Translations under genes and position numbers: made by a program
Part shown: positions 8,146-16,470 of the stretch, piece after piece
How the letters are laid out: each line of letters starts with the position of its first letter
Position numbering within the stretch: position 1 is the first letter of the stretch
Source of the DNA: UBA12202 sp002691725
Lineage (GTDB): Bacteria > Pseudomonadota > Alphaproteobacteria > Puniceispirillales > UBA1172
Assembly (NCBI GenBank): GCA_965660675.1
Contig: CBFIAU010000001.1
Span: forward strand, 338,338-402,337
DNA: 64,000 bases
Direction of reading: 5' to 3'
Notes under the pieces: model-generated
What the model was told of the DNA's origin: nothing
Databases searched by the model: none
Seen by the model: only the letters and a program-made list of their open reading frames with translations

Positions 8146-9750
8146 ATGTATGACTTCAAAAAACAACTTTTGCACAAATATAATTCTGGCAAAATAAATC
8201 GCCGTCAATTCGTATCCACATTAGCAGCAGCAGGTATTTCAGCCAGTGCAGTTAATGGAATACTGACTAACAACGCTCACGCCTCATCACCCCAAAAAGG
8301 TGGCAGAAAAGGCGGTAGACTTGTCATTGGTATTGAAGCTGCTCAGGCACAACACAGCATGGATCCAACAAAGTATAACGGCACAGCAAACATCATGATG
8401 GGGTATACTGTTTATGATACCCTTGTTAACCGGGATGCTGAATTAAAAGCCATGCCATGGCTTGCGACATCTTGGGAAGCAAATAATGACGCTACAAAAT
8501 GGGTGTTTAATTTGCGCAAAGGGGTGACGTTTCACGATGGATCACCATTTGGTGCAGAAGACGTAATGCATACCATTGCCCGCATCAATCATCCTGACAG
8601 CGAGGCACCAGCAAAATCATATATTAGTCAGATAACTGAGGTCGAAAAGCTGAGCAATCATCAGATACAGTTCCATCTGGTTGGTCCTAATGCTGAGTTT
8701 CCTATGATTATGTCTGACACAAGAATGCAAATTGTCAAACGCGGCATGGAAGACTTTACCGGTAGACCGCCGGGCACGGGGCCATTCAAAATTGAAAAAT
8801 TTGCCCCGGGTAGCCATTATGTATTCCGCCGTAACGATAACTATTGGTCAGCTGATGGGCCTTATGTTGATGAGGTGGAATATATCGGTATCGGCGATGT
8901 GACCTCACGGATAAACGCTATGATTTCTGGCGATATCAACATGATGCTTCAGCTTGATCAGAAAGCCAAACATCTGATAGATAATAGCGGCATCGGTTAT
9001 GTGATTAATGCCCCTTCGGGAGCGCTCATAAACCTTGCGCTTATGCTTGATCGCTCACCAACCGATAATTATGACTTCCGCATGGCTATGAAGCATTCTA
9101 TTGATCGTGAAGGCATTGTAAAAAATGTCTTCAAAGGTCTGGGTAGTGTAGGTAACGATCATCCGATTGCACCCATTGATCCCTATTATAATGCGGATAT
9201 AGCACAGCGCGTTTATGATCCGGATAAGGCACGTTATCATATCAAAAAGGCCGGGCTTGAGAATACACCGATTGATATTCATGGATCAGATATTGCCGGA
9301 TCAGGGGCGTTAGCGGCGGCACTACATGTCCAGCAAAGCGCCAAAGCAGGCGGCGTCAATCTTAACGTCATCAATTCACCAGCCGATAGGTTCTGGTCAA
9401 GTGTATGGATACAAAAGCCCATAGTCACATCAGGCTGGGACCCACGTCCTATTCCAGATCTCATTTTCTCAATTGCATTTTCCAAGACATCCAAATGGAA
9501 CGAAACTATGTGGAATAATGATCGATTTGAGAATCTCTTGCTGGAAGTACGGTCAACGCTTGATAGTGCAAAACGCAAGGAAATGTATGGTGAAATGCAA
9601 CAGCTACTTCATGATTATGGTGGCCATATTACGTTGGGTTTCCGCAATTATGTTGATGCTGCCCGAACAGAAGTTCAAGGCGTTACCCCACATGGATCAG
9701 GGCCGCTTGGTTTCTATCAGGCCGCGAGAACCGCATGGATTGACAGTTAA
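8146..9750 (+). CDS. Family 5 ABC transporter solute-binding protein with Tat-type signal
   Basis: Extracytoplasmic binding protein of the peptide/opine/nickel family (SBP_bac_5), 534 aa. The ATG at 8146 follows a GGAAG ribosome site at 7-nt spacing. A GTG 48 nt upstream is open but has no such site. The N-terminus has an NRRQFVS twin-arginine motif and a hydrophobic Ala-rich stretch ending in AHA, suggesting export folded through Tat. Family landmarks include 'WVFNLRKGVTFHDGSPFGAEDVM' (split over the family's signature strand) and 'GTGPFKIEKF'. No permease or ATPase gene adjoins it, so it is an orphan that may feed one of the two Dpp-type permeases in this window. Cargo unknown. Confidence 0.85.
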   Translation: MYDFKKQLLHKYNSGKINRRQFVSTLAAAGISASAVNGILTNNAHASSPQKGGRKGGRLVIGIEAAQAQHSMDPTKYNGTANIMMGYTVYDTLVNRDAELKAMPWLATSWEANNDATKWVFNLRKGVTFHDGSPFGAEDVMHTIARINHPDSEAPAKSYISQITEVEKLSNHQIQFHLVGPNAEFPMIMSDTRMQIVKRGMEDFTGRPPGTGPFKIEKFAPGSHYVFRRNDNYWSADGPYVDEVEYIGIGDVTSRINAMISGDINMMLQLDQKAKHLIDNSGIGYVINAPSGALINLALMLDRSPTDNYDFRMAMKHSIDREGIVKNVFKGLGSVGNDHPIAPIDPYYNADIAQRVYDPDKARYHIKKAGLENTPIDIHGSDIAGSGALAAALHVQQSAKAGGVNLNVINSPADRFWSSVWIQKPIVTSGWDPRPIPDLIFSIAFSKTSKWNETMWNNDRFENLLLEVRSTLDSAKRKEMYGEMQQLLHDYGGHITLGFRNYVDAARTEVQGVTPHGSGPLGFYQAARTAWIDS

Positions 9751-9921
9751 ATATATGCGGAAATTAGAGCCATGTGTTCAGAATCCTGGCTTGAAACAGG
9801 GTCTGTCAAATGGCAAGATAAGGCGAAGTATTGCCCCTTATTGAAGGAGAGCATTTTAAGCTCAATCTCAAGCTGGCGGCAGCTTTTAGGAATGCGATTA
9901 AATAGCCAGGAAAGGGCTGAC

Positions 9922-10512
9922 ATGGTTGATCGTGAAACCGTCACCACCTATTCAGAAAAGGCGGGCGATTATGCGGCGCTTGGATGTAACCGTGGTGAGC
10001 AGAACCAACTCAATGCTTTTCTGGCTTTATTGCCAGCAGGCGGGTCTATCCTTGACCTTGGTTGTGGCCCCGGCTTTCATGCTGAGTTTATGATGAATAA
10101 AGGCTTTGCCGTCAGAGCCATGGACGCAACCCCCGCCTTTATCGAAGCCGCGCAAGCCAGAGGCGTTGATGCAGCGCTTGGTCATTTTGATGACCTGTCT
10201 GATGTTGCCGCCTATGACGGGATTTGGGCAAATTTCTCATTACTTCATGCCCCGAAAGACAAGTTCCCCCATCATCTAGCCGCTATCCACCTGGCGCTCA
10301 AGCCGCATGGGGTGTTTTATCTTGGGCTCAAGCTGGGCAAGGGTGAGAAGCGCGACAGCCTTGGCCGCTTTTATGCCTATTTTGAGGAAGTCGAGCTGCG
10401 TGATTATCTGCAACAAGCAGGGTTTACCAATATCACCGCAAGCTACGGGGAAGGCCCCGGGCTAACCGGATCAATTGACAAATTTATAATACTGACCGCA
10501 TGGCGCGCCTAA
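9922..10512 (+). CDS. Class I SAM-dependent methyltransferase
   Basis: Small cytoplasmic methyltransferase, 196 aa from the ATG at 9922, which has an AGGAAAGGG site upstream. Motif I is 'ILDLGCGPGFHAEFM' (about residues 43-57), followed by an acidic residue in 'RAMDATPAFIE' that would bind the SAM ribose, and 'GIWANFSLLHAP' as motif IV. It has the compact UbiE/Tam-like fold with a C-terminal strand 'AGFTNITASYGEGPGL'. The frame stays open upstream to 9772, but the extra 50 residues look unlike the family. It converges on the tmpB-like gene across a 14-bp tandem repeat. Acceptor substrate is unknown; a role in methylated-amine or phosphonate metabolism would be speculation from position. Confidence 0.8.
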   Translation: MVDRETVTTYSEKAGDYAALGCNRGEQNQLNAFLALLPAGGSILDLGCGPGFHAEFMMNKGFAVRAMDATPAFIEAAQARGVDAALGHFDDLSDVAAYDGIWANFSLLHAPKDKFPHHLAAIHLALKPHGVFYLGLKLGKGEKRDSLGRFYAYFEEVELRDYLQQAGFTNITASYGEGPGLTGSIDKFIILTAWRA

Positions 10513-10554
10513 TGCCTGATCATAGGTGCCTGATGATGAGTGCCTGAAGATGAT
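10513..10554. repeat. Three tandem 14-bp units filling a convergent gene gap
   Basis: Three imperfect copies beginning TGCCTGA (10513-10526, 10527-10540, 10541-10554) fill the space between the methyltransferase stop and the end of the tmpB-like gene. Confidence 0.8.
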
Positions 10555-11159
10555 CAATTTGGCTTTTGCGCAAAATGCTTATCGACACAGCGCTGAACCA
10601 TTGGAGCAAAATGCCAAAAATCAGGCGTTTCCATTGCTGGCTCTTTGCCTGCCTCATCAAGATATCGAACCGCAATAATCGTATCAAGGTGAGGGTTTGT
10701 TTCGAACTCTTGCACTTCTTTTTCACTCATTGGCCCGCCTTGCAATTTAAGCGAATGCGCTGAGGCATCAGATAGACGTTTCATATATTCAGGCCGCGTC
10801 GCACAAAGATAGCGTTTCGCCGCAACATGATAGCGGCAGCAATCGGTAATCACTTTAGGGAAAAATCGCTCAAGCACTTTTGCCCCGGCATCCTCATGAT
10901 AGCGGTCTTTCGTATCTTGCATGGTGAACATTCCAAACTCACTGGTGAAATGCCCAATGTCATGCAAAAGAGCCCCAACAATAATGTCTTCTGACTGGCC
11001 ATTCCGTTCAGCAAGAGTAGCGCCTTGTAACATATGCTCACCCATGGTCACAGGTTCACCCAAATATTCCTCACCGCCTCGACGGTCAAAGATTGAACCG
11101 ATAAAATCAACAATAGTATCTTGCGTTAAATCGGTTAAATCCGTGATGCCCATAGTCAT
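10554..11159 (-). CDS. tmpB: PhnZ/TmpB-type HD-domain di-iron oxygenase for phosphonate cleavage
   Basis: Predicted mixed-valence di-iron oxygenase that cleaves the C-P bond of a 1-hydroxyalkylphosphonate, releasing phosphate. The 201-residue protein carries the HD pair His66-Asp67 (LLHDIGH) plus His42, His88, His111 and Asp168. It also has Tyr32 and Glu35, the YxxE pair that marks PhnZ-like enzymes. From recalled PhnZ positions (Tyr24, Glu27, His34, His58, Asp59, His80, His104, Asp161) the spacing agrees to within one residue throughout. The start overlaps the stop of the dioxygenase gene by 4 bp (ATGA), implying translational coupling. Because the partner is butyrobetaine-hydroxylase-like rather than PhnY-like, the TmpB assignment (product glycine betaine plus phosphate) is favoured. 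A generic HD phosphohydrolase is the alternative. Confidence 0.78.
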   Translation of the reverse strand: MTMGITDLTDLTQDTIVDFIGSIFDRRGGEEYLGEPVTMGEHMLQGATLAERNGQSEDIIVGALLHDIGHFTSEFGMFTMQDTKDRYHEDAGAKVLERFFPKVITDCCRYHVAAKRYLCATRPEYMKRLSDASAHSLKLQGGPMSEKEVQEFETNPHLDTIIAVRYLDEAGKEPAMETPDFWHFAPMVQRCVDKHFAQKPN

Positions 11160-12313
11160 TCTGCCGCCTGATGTGCCATATCGCGGATCATCGCATCATG
11201 GGTAGAACGCAGCCCATCAAGATCAGCATAACAGCCTTGAAGCCAGCGCTTGCCGTGACCAGAATAGCCTTTGCGAGCATGTAGGATGCGTGTGTTATCA
11301 ACGACAAACGCCTCCCCCGGATTGAGCCGGAAGGTGACTTCCATCGCTGTGTCATCAATAATCTCACTTAACCGGCGATAGGCCGCGTAATAATCCTGCA
11401 TCCTGGCGAAAGGCACATCGGTTATGGGCGCACAAGACCGATTATTGAAACGAATACCTATTAATTCACCATCTGGCGCGAGTTCAATCATCGGGCGGCG
11501 AGCCGTTAAGCAGACGCCGTCCTCACCCGCATATTCAAACCGCGCGCAATGATCAGCAAGCAAATCAAACCATTCAGGCTGTTCTGCTTGCAGGCGTAAG
11601 GCCGCAGCAAAGCCATCAACCACCATATTTTCACCGCCAGCAGCCGAGCTTTCAAGACAATGAAGCACTTGCACCGTTGGCACAGGATCACGATAAGGAT
11701 TGTCGGTATGCGCTTGCAAGCCAAGACCTGTGTAAGCCAGATTGGTTGGATTAACCTCTGTTTTGACTTCAAACAGACGGCCATAATTGGTTTCGCGAAC
11801 AAAGCCAAACAGATCAACAATGCGAAACAATGCCCCTTCTTCTATCGGCACGTGTGTGACTTTAGCAAAGCCATAACGCATCATCTGCGCCAACCAGTCT
11901 TTCAGCGCCTCAGCAGATGTTTCAAGTTCGGTAAAATCGCCGCAAGGAAGGGCGCGCATTAACCCGGCATCCCATGTTTGCCTCACTTCATTGAGCCAGC
12001 CTCGCCTTGGCGGCGCATCATCATAGGCATCATCATAAGCATGGGCGGCAAGCCAGTTCAGATCAAATGCGATGGTTTTATTCTCTGGCGCGAAACAGAC
12101 ATTCAACATGCCATCATCAGCAAGTTCGGCTGATGTGATATGAGTATCCGCCGGGATATGGTTTAGCGTGATCAGCCGCTGGCCATTTCCTGACGCCCTG
12201 GTTTCCGCATCTTGAGCGTTGTCCCTTAACCAGATCGCGTGAAAACGCTGGCTACCTGATGCGGTTAAAATAGTTAGAATTTCACCTGAGGTATCAATCG
12301 TGACCTTTATCAT
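11156..12313 (-). CDS. tmpA: TmpA-like 2-oxoglutarate/Fe(II) dioxygenase (gamma-butyrobetaine hydroxylase fold)
   Basis: Predicted Fe(II)/2-oxoglutarate oxygenase, 385 aa from the ATG at 12313 (CAGG site upstream; a TTG two codons earlier is also open). The TauD-like core has the iron triad His202, Asp204 (AHTDNPYRD) and His345 (RILHAR). The N-terminal domain begins like butyrobetaine hydroxylases ('HAIWLRDNAQD'), but the cysteines that bind zinc in the animal enzyme are absent. Such proteins are commonly labelled gamma-butyrobetaine hydroxylase. Coupling to a PhnZ-type oxygenase instead suggests TmpA, which hydroxylates 2-(trimethylammonio)ethylphosphonate. A doubled 12-bp unit (about 12015-12038) gives a YDDA repeat in a surface loop. 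No Pho box was found upstream. Confidence 0.72.
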   Translation of the reverse strand: MIKVTIDTSGEILTILTASGSQRFHAIWLRDNAQDAETRASGNGQRLITLNHIPADTHITSAELADDGMLNVCFAPENKTIAFDLNWLAAHAYDDAYDDAPPRRGWLNEVRQTWDAGLMRALPCGDFTELETSAEALKDWLAQMMRYGFAKVTHVPIEEGALFRIVDLFGFVRETNYGRLFEVKTEVNPTNLAYTGLGLQAHTDNPYRDPVPTVQVLHCLESSAAGGENMVVDGFAAALRLQAEQPEWFDLLADHCARFEYAGEDGVCLTARRPMIELAPDGELIGIRFNNRSCAPITDVPFARMQDYYAAYRRLSEIIDDTAMEVTFRLNPGEAFVVDNTRILHARKGYSGHGKRWLQGCYADLDGLRSTHDAMIRDMAHQAAE

Positions 12314-12434
12314 GACCAAGCCTGACGGTTGTGATGTTAGACTTCAATTTTTACAGAAGTTATCGATAATCTCAAATCATTTATTAGCACTTGGATATTT
12401 TGGTTTTAAGCGTCTATCGCAATGACTGGCGGCG

Positions 12435-13568
12435 CTATATAAATAATTGGTCCGTTAAATCAACAAGCGGCTCATTCCAAAACACCTGACGCCGCAACAG
12501 CTCAAAATCAACTTGAAAACAAGCCGCCATGGCAGAGCAGTAAATTGATCTTGCATCCATTGTTGCGTTCAAATCCTGCCCTTCATAAAGCTGCTTTTTT
12601 TGCAAGCCAGGCCAGTCAGCATGAATCATCCCGCCTTTGACCAAACCACCCGCAAGCAGCACAGCGGTTCCATAACCATGTTCGGTTCCACTGCCGCCAT
12701 TTTGATCCAATTTACGGCCAAACTCGGTAAGGGTAACAACCAGAGTGTTATTAAACGCATCACCCATGCCCTGCTTGAGACGGCTTAATATCAAATCATA
12801 ATCAGCAAGTTTATCCGCATGTTCGCCTTCGCCGCCACCCTGTGAGGCATGGGTATCAAACCCTTCAATATCAAACACCGCAACTCTCGGACCATCATCC
12901 TTTGCAAGCATGCGTGAGGCTGTTCGTGCCAGATCATGCGCATCACGCGATGAGGTGGATTTTAACATTGATACTGGCCGCTGAATAACTTTATCCATTG
13001 TTTGTGCAAGCAATGAATCCGCCGGATAGGTTGATCTGACTTTTTCTATCACAGGTAATGCCGGCATGCGCAAATTCGTTGGATAGTAATTATCAACAGC
13101 CATTGGGCTCCGCAACAAAAGCGGCATGGGTAACGAGATGGCCAGCCCATCCAATTGCGCCGCATAAATGCCGCGGCCAAGCCAACCTGTTTGTTCAGCA
13201 AACGGCGTACGGCCACCACTTTCCATTAAATCCTGACCTTCAAAATGTGATCGCATTGTGTAGGGAATATTGGTGGCGTGATAGATTGATGCCTGGCCAT
13301 CCTGCCAGCACTTATGGAACTGCCGCAATTGTGGATTAAGACTAAAATCAGCATTTAAGGGCAATGTGTCTTCCACCATAATATCAGGGCGGCGACTAGC
13401 AAGAACAGGATCATTTGGCGGCACAGCCGTCAGCCCGTCCATGCCGCCTCGCATCACTATGACAACAAGATTGCGTTTCTCTAGCGCCTCCGCTCTTGCC
13501 GAAAATAGCGGTGAGCCCAGCATGGTTAAGGTCAAAGAGCCAAGAATAAAATCGCGTCTATTGATCAT
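12435..13568 (-). CDS. DUF1501 family exported protein
   Basis: Exported protein of the DUF1501 family (alkaline-phosphatase/sulfatase-like fold), 377 aa. The N-terminus has a twin-arginine motif (NRRDFILGS) and a hydrophobic segment ending in SARA, so Tat export to the periplasm is likely. 'VVIVMRGGMDGLTAVPP', 'DTHASQGG' and 'VVTLTEFGRKLDQNGGSGTEHG' are family signatures around a putative metal site. It overlaps the DUF1800 gene by 4 bp, the usual partner arrangement. The function of the pair is not established; no enzyme activity can be assigned from the sequence. Confidence 0.85.
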   Translation of the reverse strand: MINRRDFILGSLTLTMLGSPLFSARAEALEKRNLVVIVMRGGMDGLTAVPPNDPVLASRRPDIMVEDTLPLNADFSLNPQLRQFHKCWQDGQASIYHATNIPYTMRSHFEGQDLMESGGRTPFAEQTGWLGRGIYAAQLDGLAISLPMPLLLRSPMAVDNYYPTNLRMPALPVIEKVRSTYPADSLLAQTMDKVIQRPVSMLKSTSSRDAHDLARTASRMLAKDDGPRVAVFDIEGFDTHASQGGGEGEHADKLADYDLILSRLKQGMGDAFNNTLVVTLTEFGRKLDQNGGSGTEHGYGTAVLLAGGLVKGGMIHADWPGLQKKQLYEGQDLNATMDARSIYCSAMAACFQVDFELLRRQVFWNEPLVDLTDQLFI

Positions 13569-14998
13569 GCTTTTAACATCCAGTAGCCAGGAAAAACATA
13601 TTGCAGTTTTTCTAATTGCGTTGTCATCTTCGATATCATTTGCAAGGGCTCGTCAGGCGTGCTGCAGTTTTTTTCAATAATGTCTTCGAAATTGATCTGG
13701 CCTCTTATATATGGGCTTAATTCCTGCGGTAATGCTAATCGCCTGATCAGAAGCTCAGGTGAAATCCAGTCACGCTCCAGATCAGAAAATCCATTTGGCT
13801 GGATAGGGCGATACGGCATGTGACCGATCTCACGCATTAATTTTTCTGGTCGGCGTTTGAGATAACCAGGTCTGGCTATGAAATCATATGTCATATCTTC
13901 GGCTTGCGGTGGCCAATTCATCTCAGCCAAATTGACCATTTGCAGCATCCAGACTTCAGGGTTTTGAAACTTTAAGTGATCATCAGTATAGGCATAGATG
14001 ACCTCAACCAAGGCTCTGTGAATGCTTGGCAAGTGACCGCCCGTTTCCTCCCACGCGCTAACAATCGGCGCCATCATCGCCTCTGTTGGCTGGTCAGTAA
14101 TAAAGTGACGACATAATTTAAAGGCAATGAAATGCCGCGTATGCTCATGCTGCGCCAGATCAGCTAAAACATCCAAAAGCTTGTTCTTGGATGAGATACC
14201 TCTTTGTTTATAGGTCTTACCTAATACGGTATGCTTGCCAGGTTCATGTAATTTCTGATTGAACTTGACCATGTTACATTCTTCACGTTTTTTCGTCCAT
14301 GGGTGTTCCCAACCAGCCATAATATAGGAGAGCGCGACAACATCATCCTGAGTATATCCTGCTGATGGCGATACGGTATGCAGCTCAAGCAATTCACGCG
14401 CATGGTTTTCGTTAACGCTAATAACCCGGCCTTTTTGTTTAAGCCGCAGCCCTTTTTTAGAATTGGGGCCAACCGATTCTGAATTATCCAGGTTATGGAT
14501 CATCGCCCAACTGGTTGTCGCCGCGACCGCAAGATCAAGAAACTGACCTGTCATATGTTGCCGAATAATCTCTCTATGATATGGCCCGGTTGAAAACTCC
14601 GCCAAAAAGTCTTTATCTATGATGGCAAAATGATTGCACCAGAACATCCAAAGCCGTTCAAAAACAGGTGAGCCGCTTTTTAAGATCGTATTATGTCGGA
14701 TACAAAGTTCAAGGTTTTCAAAATAGCGTTCGCCCGTCTCACTCCGAAGCTTTTCTTTAGCCGATTCATAGCCTGCGCGATCGCCTTTATGCTTTTTCCG
14801 TAGCACTCTGCGGTCAGTTGAAACAAACTTACCATAATAATTAAGCATATCTTTGATCGTTGGTATGGAGCCATCCCAAACCATATCAGGGATATTATCT
14901 AATTGCGATTTTGCCCAATCAATAGGGTGATCAGGTCTAGCCTGATGGGTATTTAATCCAAACGCAATCTTTCGGAAAAAATTTGCTTTTGTCATCAC
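13565..14998 (-). CDS. DUF1800 family protein
   Basis: Member of the DUF1800 family, 477 aa, translationally coupled to the DUF1501 gene downstream (ATGA overlap). Landmarks include 'LERLWMFWCNHFAI'-type text (here 'RLWMFWCNHFAIID'), 'NHARELLELHT' and 'GYTQDDVVALSYIMAGW', which recur across this family. No convincing signal peptide is visible. DUF1800/DUF1501 pairs are widespread in Proteobacteria and Planctomycetes, with a secretion or surface role suspected but unproven. The neighbouring 353-base gap upstream probably carries its promoter. Confidence 0.85.
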   Translation of the reverse strand: MMTKANFFRKIAFGLNTHQARPDHPIDWAKSQLDNIPDMVWDGSIPTIKDMLNYYGKFVSTDRRVLRKKHKGDRAGYESAKEKLRSETGERYFENLELCIRHNTILKSGSPVFERLWMFWCNHFAIIDKDFLAEFSTGPYHREIIRQHMTGQFLDLAVAATTSWAMIHNLDNSESVGPNSKKGLRLKQKGRVISVNENHARELLELHTVSPSAGYTQDDVVALSYIMAGWEHPWTKKREECNMVKFNQKLHEPGKHTVLGKTYKQRGISSKNKLLDVLADLAQHEHTRHFIAFKLCRHFITDQPTEAMMAPIVSAWEETGGHLPSIHRALVEVIYAYTDDHLKFQNPEVWMLQMVNLAEMNWPPQAEDMTYDFIARPGYLKRRPEKLMREIGHMPYRPIQPNGFSDLERDWISPELLIRRLALPQELSPYIRGQINFEDIIEKNCSTPDEPLQMISKMTTQLEKLQYVFPGYWMLKA

Positions 14999-15351
14999 TC
15001 GACCTCAACCTGCATCTAAAAATCATAATGCAAAAATCAGACCAGTAAATGAAAAACCCGCTTTTTTTAGCTCAATTTAGCGGCAAGATAGAAGGCCAAG
15101 ATAGAGTATCAGGAATAAAAAAGAGTCAATGCAAAAGCTTGATTGGTAAGCTTTGCATTGATAAACGTCTTAGCATCTTCAGGGGGAGGAAGAAAATTTG
15201 GTGGCCGTCTTTATGGGGCGCGGTCCATTCCCTAGTCTTGAGAGACATGAATAATAGATAGAAGAAAAAAGCGATTCTGTATATTGCTATATATTCGTTG
15301 CTGTGTTGCGATTTTTGCAACACCTGAAAATGGCCATTAATGTGCTGGTTT
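14999..15351. other. 353-base gap with two hairpins, no gene recognised
   Basis: Short open frames exist on both strands but none looks like a protein. An inverted repeat AATGCAAAAGCTT/AAGCTTTGCATT (15128-15159, one bulged base, 7-nt loop) and a perfect 7-bp GTGTTGC/GCAACAC hairpin (15303-15323) stand out. Neither has a following U-run. The region between (about 15175-15240) is more GC-rich than its flanks. It may carry the DUF1800 promoter or a small RNA; I cannot tell which. Confidence 0.4.
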
Positions 15352-16299
15352 TTAATGGTCTAAATAGGCGATAGAGGTTCTGAACGCCTCATTCTGTGCC
15401 CATTGCCAGTAGGTTTGGCGCAATATATCGGTAATATGGCCACAGGCATGATTGGCATAAATCGTTTCATTTACCTTGGTGATGGGCATGACCCCGCCCC
15501 CTGATGACGAGATAAACACTTCATCAGCATTGAGTAATTCGGCAATGGTCAGCGGCCGTATTTCTGAGATGATGTTATGATGCTGCGCCATTTCAAGAAC
15601 TGTCAGGCGGCTAATCCCCCCTAGCGCACCATGATCTGAGGTGATGATGATACCATCTTTGACAGCAAATACATTAAACCCCGGGCCTTCGGTAATATAG
15701 CCCTCACTATCGGCAAGAATCACGGTTTCATAATTGTTATCTTTGGCCTCAAACAGACCTTTGGTGAAGTCGCCCCAGTGGTAATTTTTGACCAGCGGAT
15801 TGACGCTGGCATCAGGAATACGAAACACCGATTGGGCAATCCAGGCGCTCGCCCCCTTTGCCAAAATATCAGGCTTGATGACATGAATATACGGCACACA
15901 CCATGCAAAGAAATGATTCTGGCATTGTCTAGGGTCACGTGTTCCAGCAATCTTTGGCGTGCCTCGACTACAAACCATCGCCACATAAGCATCACGAAGC
16001 CCGGCCAGACCAACCATATGATGCAAAGCCTGAATGATAGACGCCCTATCCATTTCTGGATCAAGTCTTAAACTTGCCATGGATGCAAAAAACCTGTCCA
16101 GATAATCGTCGAGGCGAAAAAACGCCCCATCAATCACCGGCACAACATCGTAAGTAATGTCAGAATGAACAAGACCCCAGTCATTAACCGGTATGCTGGC
16201 CTCAGCAATGGGAATCACACGGCCTTTCATCCAAGCCGCGCCATGCTCCAGATTAGACTCCTGATCGGAATTTAGATCATGACCTGATTTACCTGTCAT
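15352..16299 (-). CDS. Class IV PLP-dependent aminotransferase
   Basis: Fold-type IV aminotransferase, 315 aa, of the branched-chain/D-alanine aminotransferase superfamily. The PLP lysine is probably in 'NPLVKNYHWGDFTK', and the cofactor phosphate loop is 'YITEGPGFNVFAV' followed by 'GGISRLTVLEMA'. The N-terminal 'NDWGLVHSDITYDVVPV' matches class IV starts. It lies upstream of no obvious operon partner; the formamidase-like gene is divergent. Branched-chain, D-amino-acid and (R)-amine specificities all occur in this family and cannot be separated by eye. Closest text similarity is to the BCAT-like aminotransferases of marine alphaproteobacteria. Confidence 0.82.
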   Translation of the reverse strand: MTGKSGHDLNSDQESNLEHGAAWMKGRVIPIAEASIPVNDWGLVHSDITYDVVPVIDGAFFRLDDYLDRFFASMASLRLDPEMDRASIIQALHHMVGLAGLRDAYVAMVCSRGTPKIAGTRDPRQCQNHFFAWCVPYIHVIKPDILAKGASAWIAQSVFRIPDASVNPLVKNYHWGDFTKGLFEAKDNNYETVILADSEGYITEGPGFNVFAVKDGIIITSDHGALGGISRLTVLEMAQHHNIISEIRPLTIAELLNADEVFISSSGGGVMPITKVNETIYANHACGHITDILRQTYWQWAQNEAFRTSIAYLDH

Positions 16300-16470
16300 T
16301 TATGTCTCTCCTGCATGTCTTTCTTGCCTCCGGTTTAAGACAGCCAATTATGTCGTGAAATAATCATGCCTGTCACTAAGATAATATTTACTCACACTAT
16401 AATTCCCTCTACCATTTTATCTCTAATCAAAGACTGGTGCTGGAACGATCAGGTAGTAAGGGTGAGACAT

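Noticed and set aside
11156..12313. Gamma-butyrobetaine hydroxylase for carnitine synthesis
   Set aside because: Coupling to a PhnZ-type oxygenase and absence of the zinc cysteines favour TmpA; no carnitine genes are nearby.
12314..12434. Pho box upstream of tmpA
   Set aside because: I looked for paired TGTCA-type sites 11 bp apart and found none.
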